Assembly (NCBI RefSeq): GCF_039528175.1
Contig: NZ_BAAALH010000001.1
Location: forward strand, 1 to 64,000
Reading direction: 5' to 3'
Source: Citricoccus alkalitolerans
GTDB taxonomy: Bacteria > Actinomycetota > Actinomycetes > Actinomycetales > Micrococcaceae
DNA length: 64,000 bases
The notes beneath the pieces were generated by a model that saw nothing but the letters and a program-made list of their open reading frames with translations, was not told the DNA's origin and made no database searches. Within the stretch, counting starts at the first letter, position 1. Every line of letters starts with the position of its first letter. The translations under genes and the position numbers were made by a program. Of this stretch, positions 49,719 to 58,864 are shown one piece after another.

Positions 49719-52256
49719 ATGCCCCAGAATTTCCAGACCTCCCTGCCCGGCCTGTTCACCTCCCGCACCACCCAGCCAGTCGGCGCGGACCCGGAGGCCT
49801 TCATCTCCGCTGCCCCGGCGCACCGCGCCCCGACGGCCGATGACCTGCTGGAGGGGCTGAACGAGCAGCAGAAGCAGGCCGTGGTCCATACCGGCGGCCC
49901 GCTGCTGATCGTGGCGGGCGCCGGCTCGGGCAAGACTCGCGTACTGACCCACCGCATCGCCTACGCCCTGGCCACGGGCCGGGCCCGGCCGCACGAGGTC
50001 CTGGCGATCACCTTCACCAACAAGGCCGCCGCGGAGATGCGCGAACGCATCTCCGCCCTGATTGGTCCGGCGGCCGAGAAGATGTGGATCTCCACCTTCC
50101 ACTCCTCGAGCGTACGTATCCTGCGCCGAGAGGCCGCCTCGGTGGGCCTGAAGTCCAACTTCTCGATCTACGACTCCGCGGACTCCCTGCGCCTGGTCAC
50201 CTCGATCGTCAAGGCCCACGACCTGGACCCCAAGAAGTTCACGCCCAAGTCGCTGCTCAACAAGATCAGTGCGCTGAAGAACGAGCTCGTGGATGCCGAG
50301 GACCACTCCTCGACGGTCTCCGAGTCGGATCCGTTCGCCCAGGCGGTGGCCACCGTGTACCTGGAGTACACCCAACGGCTGCGCCAGGCCAACGCCATGG
50401 ACTTCGACGACCTCATCGGCATGACGGTCAACATCTTCGAGGCGTTCCCCGCCGTGCTGGACAACTACCGCCGCCGCTTCCGGCACGTGCTGGTAGACGA
50501 GTACCAGGACACCAACCACGCCCAGTACCGCCTCGTCCGCCTCCTGACGGGTCCGGCCCACGAGCCGGAAGGAGTCGAGACGGCCGGCGGTGAGCTGACC
50601 GTGGTTGGCGATTCGGACCAGTCCATCTACGCGTTCCGCGGCGCGGACATCCGCAACATCGTGGAGTTCGAGCAGGACTACACCCAGGCGACCACCATCA
50701 AGCTCGAGCAGAACTACCGCTCCTCACAGACCATCCTGGACGCCGCCAACGCGGTGATCTCCAAGAACCCGAAGCGCCGGCCCAAGAACCTGTGGACCGC
50801 GGAAGGGGCGGGGGAGAAGATCATCGGCTATGCGGCCGAGAACGAGTCCGCCGAGGCCGAGTGGATCGCCACCACCATCGACCGGCTGCAGGACGAGGAC
50901 GGGATCCGGCCGGCCGACGTCGCCGTGTTCTACCGGACCAACGCGCAGTCCCGTTCGCTGGAGGAACGCCTCGTCACCAAGGGCATCCCGTACCGGGTCA
51001 TCGGCGGCACGCGGTTCTACGACCGCAAGGAGATCAAGGACGCGCTCGCCTACCTGCGTGTCCTGGAGAATCCCGACGACGACGTGAACCTGCGCCGCAT
51101 CCTCAACGAACCCAAGCGCGGGATCGGGGATCGCGCCGAAGGGGCCGTGGCGGCCCTGCAGACGCGCAACCGGTCGACCTTCTTCGAGGCCCTCCGGCAG
51201 GCGGACCAGGCGCCCGCGATGGCCAGCCGGTCGGTGAAGGCGGTCAACGGATTCGTCCAGATGATGGACGACTTGGCCCAGGTGGCCGCCACCTCGGGTG
51301 CCGCCACCGTCCTGGAAGCTGTGCTGGAGCAGACCGGCATGCTCACCGCCCTGCGCTCCTCCGAGGACCTGCAGGACGAGTCCCGGGCAGACAATCTCGG
51401 CGAACTGGTCGCCGTGGTCCGGGAATTCGAGAAGAACAACCCCGGTGGGACGCTGGGAGACTTTCTGGAGCAGGTGGCCCTGGTGGCCGATGCCGACCAG
51501 TTGCCGGACGCCTCGGACGAGGAAGGGGCGGAGCTGGCCGAACAGCTCGGCCAGGTCACGCTCATGACCCTGCACACGGCCAAGGGCCTGGAATTCCCGG
51601 TGGTGTTCCTGACCGGCATGGAGCACGGGGTGTTCCCGCACTCTCGGTCCATGACGGACGAGAAGGAGCTGGCCGAGGAGCGGCGGCTGGCCTATGTGGG
51701 GCTGACCAGGGCGCGGAAACGCCTGTTCGTCTCGCGTGCGGAGGCCCGGTCCCTGTGGGGGCAGCACCAGTTCAACCCGCCCAGCCAATTCCTGGGAGAG
51801 ATCCCCGAGGCGTTGCTGGACTGGGAACGGGAGGGCTCGGCGCGCCCCGCCGGTTTCGCCGGAGGGCCGTTGGGTGGATGGGGCAGTGGCTCCATCGGCG
51901 GCCACGGTGGGCAGAACGGCCAGGAAGGCTCTCAGTCCCGCTATCCTCAGCGGTTCTCCGGCTCCCACTGGGGAGCCGGTGGGCCGACATCCAACCGGCC
52001 TGCCCGCGCGTCGGGCAGCTATGCGGAGGACGCGGAGCTGAAGGTTCCCCAGCGTGGGGCCGCCCGCACGCGCGTGCAGCCGCAGAAGGAGATGGTCTCA
52101 TTGAGCCCCGGCGACCACGTGGAGCACGGGACCTTCGGCCGCGGCACCGTCCTGAGCCTCGAGGGCCAGGGGGACAAGATCGTGGCCAAGGTGAGCTTCG
52201 ACGGCACCGAGAAACGGTTGCTGCTGCGGTACGCCCCGCTGAGCAAGGTCGAGTGA
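49719..52256 (+). CDS. pcrA: ATP-dependent DNA helicase PcrA/UvrD
   Basis: An 845-residue SF1A helicase. Q-motif GLNEQQKQAVVHTGGPLLIVAGAGSGKTRVLTHRIA with Lys72 in Walker A; ITFTNKAAAEMRER; motif II FRHVLVDEYQDTNHAQY; motif III GDSDQSIYAFRGAD; motif IV-VI YRSSQ, TLHTAKGLEFPVVFLTGME and YVGLTRARKRL. C-terminal ~60 residues (LSPGDHVEHGTFGRGTVLSLEG) form the Tudor-like RNA-polymerase-interacting domain. It unwinds 3'-5' in nucleotide excision repair and replication restart. Gly/Ser-rich linker before the Tudor domain. Slightly longer than Gram-positive PcrA. Confidence 0.96.
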   Translation: MPQNFQTSLPGLFTSRTTQPVGADPEAFISAAPAHRAPTADDLLEGLNEQQKQAVVHTGGPLLIVAGAGSGKTRVLTHRIAYALATGRARPHEVLAITFTNKAAAEMRERISALIGPAAEKMWISTFHSSSVRILRREAASVGLKSNFSIYDSADSLRLVTSIVKAHDLDPKKFTPKSLLNKISALKNELVDAEDHSSTVSESDPFAQAVATVYLEYTQRLRQANAMDFDDLIGMTVNIFEAFPAVLDNYRRRFRHVLVDEYQDTNHAQYRLVRLLTGPAHEPEGVETAGGELTVVGDSDQSIYAFRGADIRNIVEFEQDYTQATTIKLEQNYRSSQTILDAANAVISKNPKRRPKNLWTAEGAGEKIIGYAAENESAEAEWIATTIDRLQDEDGIRPADVAVFYRTNAQSRSLEERLVTKGIPYRVIGGTRFYDRKEIKDALAYLRVLENPDDDVNLRRILNEPKRGIGDRAEGAVAALQTRNRSTFFEALRQADQAPAMASRSVKAVNGFVQMMDDLAQVAATSGAATVLEAVLEQTGMLTALRSSEDLQDESRADNLGELVAVVREFEKNNPGGTLGDFLEQVALVADADQLPDASDEEGAELAEQLGQVTLMTLHTAKGLEFPVVFLTGMEHGVFPHSRSMTDEKELAEERRLAYVGLTRARKRLFVSRAEARSLWGQHQFNPPSQFLGEIPEALLDWEREGSARPAGFAGGPLGGWGSGSIGGHGGQNGQEGSQSRYPQRFSGSHWGAGGPTSNRPARASGSYAEDAELKVPQRGAARTRVQPQKEMVSLSPGDHVEHGTFGRGTVLSLEGQGDKIVAKVSFDGTEKRLLLRYAPLSKVE

Positions 52257-52471
52257 CCGCCCGGTGGAATAACCGACCGGTCCCGCCGTGGACTAAGGTA
52301 TGGGATGGAACGCCCGGGGAACCCCTGGGCTTCCGGCCGGCTTCCGCCGTGCCGGACATGCTCCGGTCAATGTCAGGGGTGGAAACGCCCTTCGTCACTG
52401 CACTGTGGTGTGCCTGATGCCGCTCGCGGAATCCGACCGTCCCCGTTTTCGACGTAGAAGGACTGCAACCC

Positions 52472-53650
52472 GTGGACCTGTATGAATACCAGGCGCGCGA
52501 TCTGTTCGAGGCACACGGTGTTCCCGTGCTGGCTGGCATCGTGGCGCAGACTCCGGAAGAGGCCAAGGCGGCCGCTGAGAAGATTGGCGGCGTGACCGTC
52601 GTCAAGGCCCAGGTAAAGGTCGGTGGCCGTGGTAAGGCCGGCGGCGTGAAGGTCGCCAAGACCGCCGATGAGGCCTTTCAGTACGCCAAGGACATCCTGG
52701 GCATGGACATCAAGGGCCACACGGTCCACCAGGTCATGATCGCCCAGGGCGCCGACATCGCCGAGGAGTACTACTTCTCCGTGCTGCTGGACCGCTCCAA
52801 CCGCACCTACCTGGCCATGTGCTCGGTCGAGGGCGGCATGGAGATCGAGCAGCTCGCCGTCGAGCGCCCCGAGGCCCTGGCCAAGGTTCCCGTCTCCGCG
52901 CTGACCGGCATCGATGCCGAGACCGCTGCCAAGATCGTGGCCGAGGCCAACTTCCCCGAAGAGCTGCGCGGCAAGGTCGCGGACGTTCTGGTCAAGCTGT
53001 GGGATGTCTTCGAGAAGGAAGACGCCACGCTCGTGGAGGTCAACCCGCTGGTCAAGACCGGTGCCGGTGACATCATCGCCCTTGATGGCAAGGTCACCCT
53101 GGACGAGAACGCCGAGTTCCGCCAGGACGGCCACGCGGCACTGGTGGACAAGCGCACCGAGGACCCGTTGGAGGCCAAGGCCAAGGCCAATGACCTCAAC
53201 TACGTCAAGCTCGATGGCCAGGTCGGCATCATCGGCAACGGCGCCGGCCTCGTGATGTCCACGCTGGACGTGGTCGCCTACGCCGGTGAGAGCCACGGCA
53301 ACGTCAAGCCCGCCAACTTCCTGGACATCGGTGGTGGCGCCTCGGCCGAGGTCATGGCCAACGGCCTGGACGTCATCCTGAATGATGAGCAGGTTCAGTC
53401 CGTGTTCGTGAACGTCTTCGGTGGCATCACCTCGTGTGACGCGGTGGCCCACGGCATCGTCAAGGCCCTCGAGATCCTGGGCGACGCCGCCACCAAGCCC
53501 CTCGTGGTCCGCCTGGACGGCAACAACGTCGAGGAAGGTCGCCGGATCCTCTCCGAGGCCCACCACCCGCTGGTGACCCTCGCCACCACCATGGACGAAG
53601 GCGCCGACAAGGCCGCTGAACTCGCCAACACCGCGTCGGCTGACAAGTAA
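52472..53650 (+). CDS. sucC: Succinyl-CoA synthetase beta subunit SucC
   Basis: A 392-residue ATP-grasp protein, GTG start with AGAAGGA upstream. TCA-cycle enzyme interconverting succinyl-CoA and succinate with nucleotide phosphorylation. MDLYEYQARDLFEAHGVPV; KAQVKVGGRGKAGGVK; EVNPLVKT; LDIGGGASAEVM; VNVFGGITSCDAVAHGI. Works as heterodimer with SucD, 14 nt downstream. Confidence 0.97.
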   Translation: MDLYEYQARDLFEAHGVPVLAGIVAQTPEEAKAAAEKIGGVTVVKAQVKVGGRGKAGGVKVAKTADEAFQYAKDILGMDIKGHTVHQVMIAQGADIAEEYYFSVLLDRSNRTYLAMCSVEGGMEIEQLAVERPEALAKVPVSALTGIDAETAAKIVAEANFPEELRGKVADVLVKLWDVFEKEDATLVEVNPLVKTGAGDIIALDGKVTLDENAEFRQDGHAALVDKRTEDPLEAKAKANDLNYVKLDGQVGIIGNGAGLVMSTLDVVAYAGESHGNVKPANFLDIGGGASAEVMANGLDVILNDEQVQSVFVNVFGGITSCDAVAHGIVKALEILGDAATKPLVVRLDGNNVEEGRRILSEAHHPLVTLATTMDEGADKAAELANTASADK

Positions 53651-53664
53651 GGACCCCTCAACTC

Positions 53665-54579
53665 ATGTCGATCTACCTGAACAAGGATTCCAAGGTCATC
53701 GTCCAGGGCATCACCGGCGGCGAAGGCACCAAGCACACCGCCCTGATGCTCAAGGCCGGCACCAACATCGTCGGCGGCGTGAACGCCCGCAAGGCCGACA
53801 CCACCGTGACGCACAGCCGTGCGGACGGCTCCGAGGTTGAACTGCCCGTCTTCGGTTCCGTGGCCGAGGCCATGGAGAAGACCGGCGCCGATGTGTCCGT
53901 GGCCTTCGTGCCACCGAAGTTCGCCAAGGATGCGGCCATCGAGGCCGTCGAGGCCAAGATGCCGCTGCTCGTGGTCATCACTGAGGGCATTCCGGTGCAG
54001 GACACCGCTGAGTTCTACGCACTGGCCGAGTCCCGCACCGACGCCGACGGCAAGCCGACCACCACGATCATCGGCCCGAACTGCCCCGGCGTCATCACCC
54101 CCGGCGAGGCGCTGGCCGGCATCACCCCGGCCAACATCACCTCCAAGGGCCCGATCGGACTGGTCTCCAAGTCCGGCACGCTGACCTACCAGATGATGTA
54201 CGAGCTGCGTGATCTCGGCTTCTCCACCGCCATCGGCATCGGCGGCGACCCGGTCATCGGGACCACCCACATCGATGCCCTCGCGGCGTTCGAGGCGGAC
54301 CCGGAGACCAAGGCCATCGTGATGATCGGCGAGATCGGCGGCGACGCCGAGGAGCGTGCGGCCGACTTCATCAAGGCCAACGTCACCAAGCCGGTCGTCG
54401 GCTACGTGGCCGGCTTCACGGCTCCGGAGGGCAAGACCATGGGCCACGCCGGCGCCATCGTCTCCGGATCCTCCGGCACCGCCCAGGCCAAGAAGGAGGC
54501 CCTCGAGGCCGCCGGCGTCAAGGTGGGCAAGACTCCGTCCGAGACGGCCGACCTGATGCGGCAGCTCCTGAACGGCTGA
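53665..54579 (+). CDS. sucD: Succinyl-CoA synthetase alpha subunit SucD
   Basis: A 304-residue protein. N-terminal CoA-binding fold (KVIVQGITGGEGTKHTALML, GGVNARKADT), GPNCPGVITPGEAL, and the phosphohistidine region FTAPEGKTMGHAGAIVSGSSGTAQAK with the active-site His of GHAGAIV. Complete. It forms the catalytic unit with SucC; the gene ends 12 nt before an assembly gap. Confidence 0.97.
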   Translation: MSIYLNKDSKVIVQGITGGEGTKHTALMLKAGTNIVGGVNARKADTTVTHSRADGSEVELPVFGSVAEAMEKTGADVSVAFVPPKFAKDAAIEAVEAKMPLLVVITEGIPVQDTAEFYALAESRTDADGKPTTTIIGPNCPGVITPGEALAGITPANITSKGPIGLVSKSGTLTYQMMYELRDLGFSTAIGIGGDPVIGTTHIDALAAFEADPETKAIVMIGEIGGDAEERAADFIKANVTKPVVGYVAGFTAPEGKTMGHAGAIVSGSSGTAQAKKEALEAAGVKVGKTPSETADLMRQLLNG

Positions 54580-54591
54580 GCCGCCACCTCT

Positions 54592-54636
54592 NNNNNNNNN
54601 NNNNNNNNNNNNNNNNNNNNNNNNNNNNNNNNNNNN
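54592..54636. other. Assembly gap (45 N), probably within the sucCD terminator
   Basis: The sequence after the gap begins GAAGGAGGGGGC, typical of the 3' arm of a GC-rich terminator. The matching 5' arm would lie in the missing bases. Inference only. Confidence 0.5.
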
Positions 54637-54678
54637 GAAGGAGGGGGCCGGCGCCGTTCTACTGAAACGGCCTGGCGC

Positions 54679-54762
54679 TCAGAGAGCCGAGACGATCCAG
54701 ATGATCAGGGCGATCGCGACCAGGATGCCCACGATGGTCCAGACAAGGTTGCTTCCACGCAT
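54679..54762 (-). CDS. 27-residue hydrophobic membrane peptide
   Basis: An intact small ORF preceded by TGGAGG 7 nt upstream, the strongest ribosome-binding site of the area. The predicted peptide begins MRGSNLVWTIVGIL and ends IWIVSAL: a short polar start, then one continuous transmembrane helix. The pattern resembles tiny membrane proteins common in actinobacteria (Trp at both interfaces). It lies between sucD and the VIT1-like gene. Function unknown. Confidence 0.7.
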   Translation of the reverse strand: MRGSNLVWTIVGILVAIALIIWIVSAL

Positions 54763-54870
54763 GTTGCTACCTCCATTTCTTGTAGATCCTTCTCGTTCAT
54801 CCTTGCACGGGAAGCGCCCACGTCAAACATCGGAGCGCCAGTGCGGCGGCAGAAGACGTTGACCACGGGT

Positions 54871-56001
54871 CTACGCGAGGTTGGCACCGAACAGTAGGCC
54901 CAGCAGGTAGGTGACGGCGGCGGCGCCGAAGCCGATGAACAGCTGACGCAGGCCGCGCTTGAAGGGAGAGGCTCCGGAGAGCAGCCCCACCACGGCGCCG
55001 GTGCACAACAAGGCCAGGCCGACGAGAATCGCGGACAAGGCCACGGCGGGGAGCCCGCCCATCCCGAACAGGTACGGGATGACCGGGATGATGGCGCCGG
55101 AGGCGAAGAAGCAGAAGCTGGAGAAGGCGGCACTCCAGGGGCTGCCGATGGCCTCATGGTCGTCCGAGTAGTCCAGGGGGCCCTGGGAGCCGTCCGGGTG
55201 GGCGGAGAAGGACGGATTGCAGTCGCAGCTGATGTATCCGAGCCGTTCCTGGGCGCGGTGGACGGCTTCCTCCTCGTCCATGCCGCGGGCCCGGTAGACG
55301 AGGACCAGCTCGTTCTGGTCCAGGTCCAGGTGTTCGGCGGCCTCGAGTGTCACCTGGGTGGGGGAGGAGGCCTCGAGCAGTTCACGCTGGGACCGCACGG
55401 ACACAAACTCGCCGGCGGCCATGGACAGGGCCCCGGCCAGGAGGCCCGCGATGCCGGTGAACAGCACCACCGAGTTCGCCACCCCGGTGGCCCCGATGCC
55501 CATCACCAGCGCGAGGTTGGACACCAGGCCGTCATTGGCGCCAAAGACGGCAGCCCGGAAGTTCCCCGCGAGCTGCTCCCGTCCGCGGGACGCCAGCCCG
55601 CGGACGACCTCCTCGTGGATCGCCTCGTCCGCGACCATGGCGGGGGTGGCGTGCTGGTCCTTGGCATAGGGCGAATCGGATTCGGCCCGCTGGGCCAGGG
55701 CGAGGATGAACACCGAGCCGAAGACCTTGGCCAGCCACCGCAGCAGGACCCTGTGGGGTGACGGGCGGGGCGGGTTCTGGGCGTGCTCGCCGAGCAGCAG
55801 CCGCCAGTGATCCTCATGGCGCTTCTCCGCCGTGGCCAACCCGAGGAGGATCTCCCGCTCCGGGCTCTCCTTGCGCTGGGCGATGACCCGGTAGATCTCC
55901 GCCTCGGCGATCTCATCCGCCAGATAGCGGCGCCAACGCCGGATCTGGTCCCGGCTGGGCTCGGCAATGACGGGTGTGTTGTGGTGTTGCGAGTCGTGCA
56001 T
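54871..56001 (-). CDS. VIT1/CCC1-family Fe2+/Mn2+ transporter with ferritin-like N-terminal domain
   Basis: A 376-residue protein; ATG 56001 with GAGGAAC upstream, the longer frame being unlikely. Residues ~15-140 form a ferritin/rubrerythrin-like helical domain (RRYLADEIAEAEIYRVIAQRKESPEREILLGLATAEKRHEDHW with E-x6-Y and E-x2-H metal ligands). Residues ~150-376 are the VIT1 core with five helices (FGANDGLVSNLALVMGIG, AGALSMAAGEFVSVRSQRELLE, SPWSAAFSSFCFFASGAIIPVIPYLFG). It probably exports or sequesters Fe(II)/Mn(II). The cytoplasmic ferritin-like domain is the usual metal-sensing part in bacterial MbfA-type proteins. Confidence 0.92.
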   Translation of the reverse strand: MHDSQHHNTPVIAEPSRDQIRRWRRYLADEIAEAEIYRVIAQRKESPEREILLGLATAEKRHEDHWRLLLGEHAQNPPRPSPHRVLLRWLAKVFGSVFILALAQRAESDSPYAKDQHATPAMVADEAIHEEVVRGLASRGREQLAGNFRAAVFGANDGLVSNLALVMGIGATGVANSVVLFTGIAGLLAGALSMAAGEFVSVRSQRELLEASSPTQVTLEAAEHLDLDQNELVLVYRARGMDEEEAVHRAQERLGYISCDCNPSFSAHPDGSQGPLDYSDDHEAIGSPWSAAFSSFCFFASGAIIPVIPYLFGMGGLPAVALSAILVGLALLCTGAVVGLLSGASPFKRGLRQLFIGFGAAAVTYLLGLLFGANLA

Positions 56002-56348
56002 CGAGTTCCTCGGAGCAAGGCACCAACCGGATTGACCCTGGTAGGGGTATTTCGGCCAGCGCGGAGTCTGGCCGAAGGTCTCGCTCGCCCGGACACCGTT
56101 CGCATCTGGGTGGGGCGCCGGGCCTCCCATAGGAGGAAGCCAGTATGTCGACGCACCGCTGCATTCGCCCTGAGGGCGGGTGGGAACTACTCCCCTTCGA
56201 CGTGCCCAGTCTACTGGCTCGGCACGTCCGCGCCAAAGAGGAGAGCGGGAGGCCTAGCTCGGGAGACGGGGCGACTGACTGGGTTCGATGCGAGGCTCAC
56301 GTGTTCCGATTCGGACCGGAAGCGTCGGGCACGATTACGCTGGGGGGC

Positions 56349-56747
56349 ATGACGACACCAGATCCGGAGGGCCCGCCGGCCCGCAATCGGTTCGCCACCA
56401 CCGTGCTCGACGGCGGCCGGGAACCCGACCCCCGGTTCACCCTCGCGAACGAGCGCACCTTCCTGGCGTGGATCCGCACCTCCCTGGCGCTACTGGCCGG
56501 CGGCATCGCGGTGGAGGCGTTCACCGGCTCCGTCTTCGATCCGCTGACGCGAACGGTGCTCGGTACGGTGTTGCTGGGGCTGGCCGCCCTCCTGGCTCTG
56601 ACCGCCGGGTTCCGCTGGGTCCGTGTGGAGCGGGCCATGAGACACGGCCGGCCGCTGCCCCTGCCGGTCATCGTGCCGGTGTTGGCCACCGGGGGTGCGG
56701 CGGCCGCCGTCGTGCTGCTGGTGTTCCTGCTCATCCGGCCGGTCTGA
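56349..56747 (+). CDS. DUF202 membrane protein (YidH-like)
   Basis: A 132-residue protein. DPRFTLANERTFLAWIRTSLALLAGGIAVEAF is the YidH/DUF202 signature; three helices (~40-58, ~68-90, ~105-130). Function unknown, often found next to a second DUF202 protein as here. The ATG follows TACGCT-GGGGGGC closely, so initiation may be leaderless. Spaced 3 nt from the next gene. Confidence 0.88.
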   Translation: MTTPDPEGPPARNRFATTVLDGGREPDPRFTLANERTFLAWIRTSLALLAGGIAVEAFTGSVFDPLTRTVLGTVLLGLAALLALTAGFRWVRVERAMRHGRPLPLPVIVPVLATGGAAAAVVLLVFLLIRPV

Positions 56748-56750
56748 GCC

Positions 56751-57098
56751 GTGCGCCGGCCTCCCGCCCGGCCGTCTGCTGCGGCCCTGCACCAGGATCC
56801 CGGGCTGCAGCCCGAACGGACCGTGATGAGCTGGGACCGCACCCTGCTCGCCCTGTTCGTGGCGGCGGCGATGTTCCTGCGCTGGTACGCAACGGTCGGG
56901 CTCGCAGCGCTGGCGCCCGCCGGGCTGTGCGGGCTGGCGGCGATGGCCATCCATCTCACCCAGCGTCGGCGGTACGGGCACCAGTCCCTCGGCGTCGCCC
57001 GGGAGCGGGTTGAGGCGGATGTCTTCTCCATCCTGTGGATGGTGGGGCTGGTGGTGACCCTCGCCGTGCTCGGTGCCCTGGCGATCTGGGTGATCTGA
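56751..57098 (+). CDS. DUF202 membrane protein, second of a pair
   Basis: A 115-residue protein, GTG 56751. GLQPERTVMSWDRTLLALFVAAAMFLRW matches DUF202 (RT-x2-SW-RT-x-LA); an ATG at 56826 would delete the signature. Three helices. Forms a two-gene unit with the preceding DUF202 gene, whose stop lies 3 nt before. Confidence 0.85.
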   Translation: MRRPPARPSAAALHQDPGLQPERTVMSWDRTLLALFVAAAMFLRWYATVGLAALAPAGLCGLAAMAIHLTQRRRYGHQSLGVARERVEADVFSILWMVGLVVTLAVLGALAIWVI

Positions 57099-57102
57099 TC
57101 GC

Positions 57103-58662
57103 TCAGCGGTGGTCTGCCACGCGGTGGCCGGGCACGAACTCGTCCGAGGCTCCTTCCGCGGTGCGATGGCGCCAGGCCTCCAGCACGGAGGGGTGCGTGG
57201 GCTTGGTCAGCAGGCTGACCATGGCGTACACCAGGACCGAGGCGGTCAGGCCCACATAGATCGGTTCATTGGCGTAGACACCCGCGAACCGCTCATCCGC
57301 CTGGACCTCCAAGGTGATCATCGTGGCGAGTGTGCCCACGGTGCCGGCAGCCATGGACCACGCCGCCCCCGCCCCCGTGCCGCGTGACCACAGCAGCCCT
57401 CCGAGGATGGCCACCAGTAGGCCGCCGACGAGGATGTCGTAGGCGATGGTCAGCGCGGCCACCACATCCGGGACCGCGATGGCCAGGGCAATCACGAACA
57501 GGCCGAGCCCCAGCACCCACCAACGGTTGGAGTCCACGTCCTCCTCGAAGCTCCTCGCCTTGGCGGCATCGGACTCGGCCTGGGACTGCGCCGCGGCGGC
57601 GTCCAGGCGACCGGTCCGCCGGCCGGCGAGCAGTCCACGGACCAGGGGCACGACGTCGGCCCGGGCCACCGTGGCGGCGGCGATGAGTGCGCCGGATGCG
57701 GTGGACATCATCGCTGCCACGGCTGCGGCCAGGGCCAGGCCACCCAGGCCGATGGGCAGCAGTTGTGAGGCCACCGTGGCGAAGACGTCGTCACGGACCT
57801 CGATCTGGGGGAGCGTGACCGCGGCGGCCATGCCGACGACAGCACCGGCCACGCCGTAGAGGATGCAGTAGACGCCGGCCGTGCTTCCGCCCCACCGGGC
57901 GACCTGCGGAGAGCGGGCGGTGAACACCCGCTGCCAGATGTCCTGGCCGATCAGCAGCCCCAGGGTGTAGACGACGAAGTAGGTGAGGATCGACTGCAGG
58001 CCCATGCCGCCGAGGTTGAAGAACTCGGCATCAAGTCGCTGCCCGAGTCCACTCCAGCCGCCCACCTGCGCCAAGGACAGGGGAAGCATCAGAGCGAACA
58101 GGCCCACCGTCATGATGATGAACTGGGCCATGTCTGCCAGCGTGATGGACCACATGCCCCCGACCGCGGCGTAGACGAGGACGATGCCGCCACCCACCAC
58201 GATGGACAGCCAGCGGTCCCATCCGAAGAGCACCACGAAGATGGAGGCGTAGGCACCGGTGGAGGTGGCCGCCAGCATGAGGGTGTAGGCCAACATGACG
58301 ATCGAGGACGCCTGCGTGGCCTCAGACCCATACCGCAGGGTGAGCATCTGCGAGACCGTGAAGATCTTCAGGCGCTGCAGGGTCGGGGCGAACAGGAGGC
58401 TCAGCAGCAGTACTCCGACGCCGATGGCTGTCACCAGCCACAGCCCGGAGATCCCGTACTCGTAGCCGAGGCCGACACCGCCGACCGTGGAGGCTCCCCC
58501 GAGGACGAGCGCGCTCATGGTCCCCGTGTACAGAAAGGGGCCCAGGCGCCGCCCGGCCACCAGGTAATCGGACGTGCCGCTGGTCCGGCTCCGTCCCCAC
58601 CAGCCGAACAGGAGCATGCTGGCGAGGTAGAGGGCGATGATCACGATGTTCAACGTCTGCAT
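57103..58662 (-). CDS. Sodium:solute symporter (SSS family)
   Basis: A 519-residue protein with ~13 transmembrane helices; ATG 58662, weak GAGGA upstream. N-terminal IALYLASMLLFGWWGRSRTSGTSDYLVAGRRLGPFLYTGTMSALVLGGASTVGG is the SSS opening; MSTASGALIAAATVARADVV is the Na2-site-containing helix region, and IGQDIWQRVFTARSP is typical. A cytoplasmic loop with acidic residues (SFEEDVDSN) is extra. Divergent from the XRE-cupin/agmatinase/ThDP operon, so it probably imports their guanidino or polyamine-type substrate. Substrate not proven. Confidence 0.92.
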   Translation of the reverse strand: MQTLNIVIIALYLASMLLFGWWGRSRTSGTSDYLVAGRRLGPFLYTGTMSALVLGGASTVGGVGLGYEYGISGLWLVTAIGVGVLLLSLLFAPTLQRLKIFTVSQMLTLRYGSEATQASSIVMLAYTLMLAATSTGAYASIFVVLFGWDRWLSIVVGGGIVLVYAAVGGMWSITLADMAQFIIMTVGLFALMLPLSLAQVGGWSGLGQRLDAEFFNLGGMGLQSILTYFVVYTLGLLIGQDIWQRVFTARSPQVARWGGSTAGVYCILYGVAGAVVGMAAAVTLPQIEVRDDVFATVASQLLPIGLGGLALAAAVAAMMSTASGALIAAATVARADVVPLVRGLLAGRRTGRLDAAAAQSQAESDAAKARSFEEDVDSNRWWVLGLGLFVIALAIAVPDVVAALTIAYDILVGGLLVAILGGLLWSRGTGAGAAWSMAAGTVGTLATMITLEVQADERFAGVYANEPIYVGLTASVLVYAMVSLLTKPTHPSVLEAWRHRTAEGASDEFVPGHRVADHR

Positions 58663-58800
58663 GACGGGAGTCCTCTGTAGCGACGCCGGGTCCGGCAGGG
58701 CCACGGGCGCCGGGGGAAGGGGGAGGCGGGGATCGGGGTCCCGGACTCGCGGCGGGACCGTTGCCGAGGAGGTGTTGTTGGTCACATTCGATGCGGTATA

Positions 58801-58820
58801 CGGTAAACCCATGTTTACCG
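58801..58820. promoter_or_regulatory. Perfect inverted-repeat operator in the divergent control region
   Basis: CGGTAAAC and GTTTACCG, 8-bp perfect arms around CCAT, 45 nt before the regulator start. It touches a TATACG -10-like box (58797-58802; -35 TTGTTG at 58775-58780), so binding would repress the regulator operon and possibly the symporter. Probably recognised by the XRE-cupin protein. Confidence 0.7.
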
Positions 58821-58864
58821 ACAGACAACCTTGGCGTCCCTGACCGGCATCAGGAGACCGAAGC

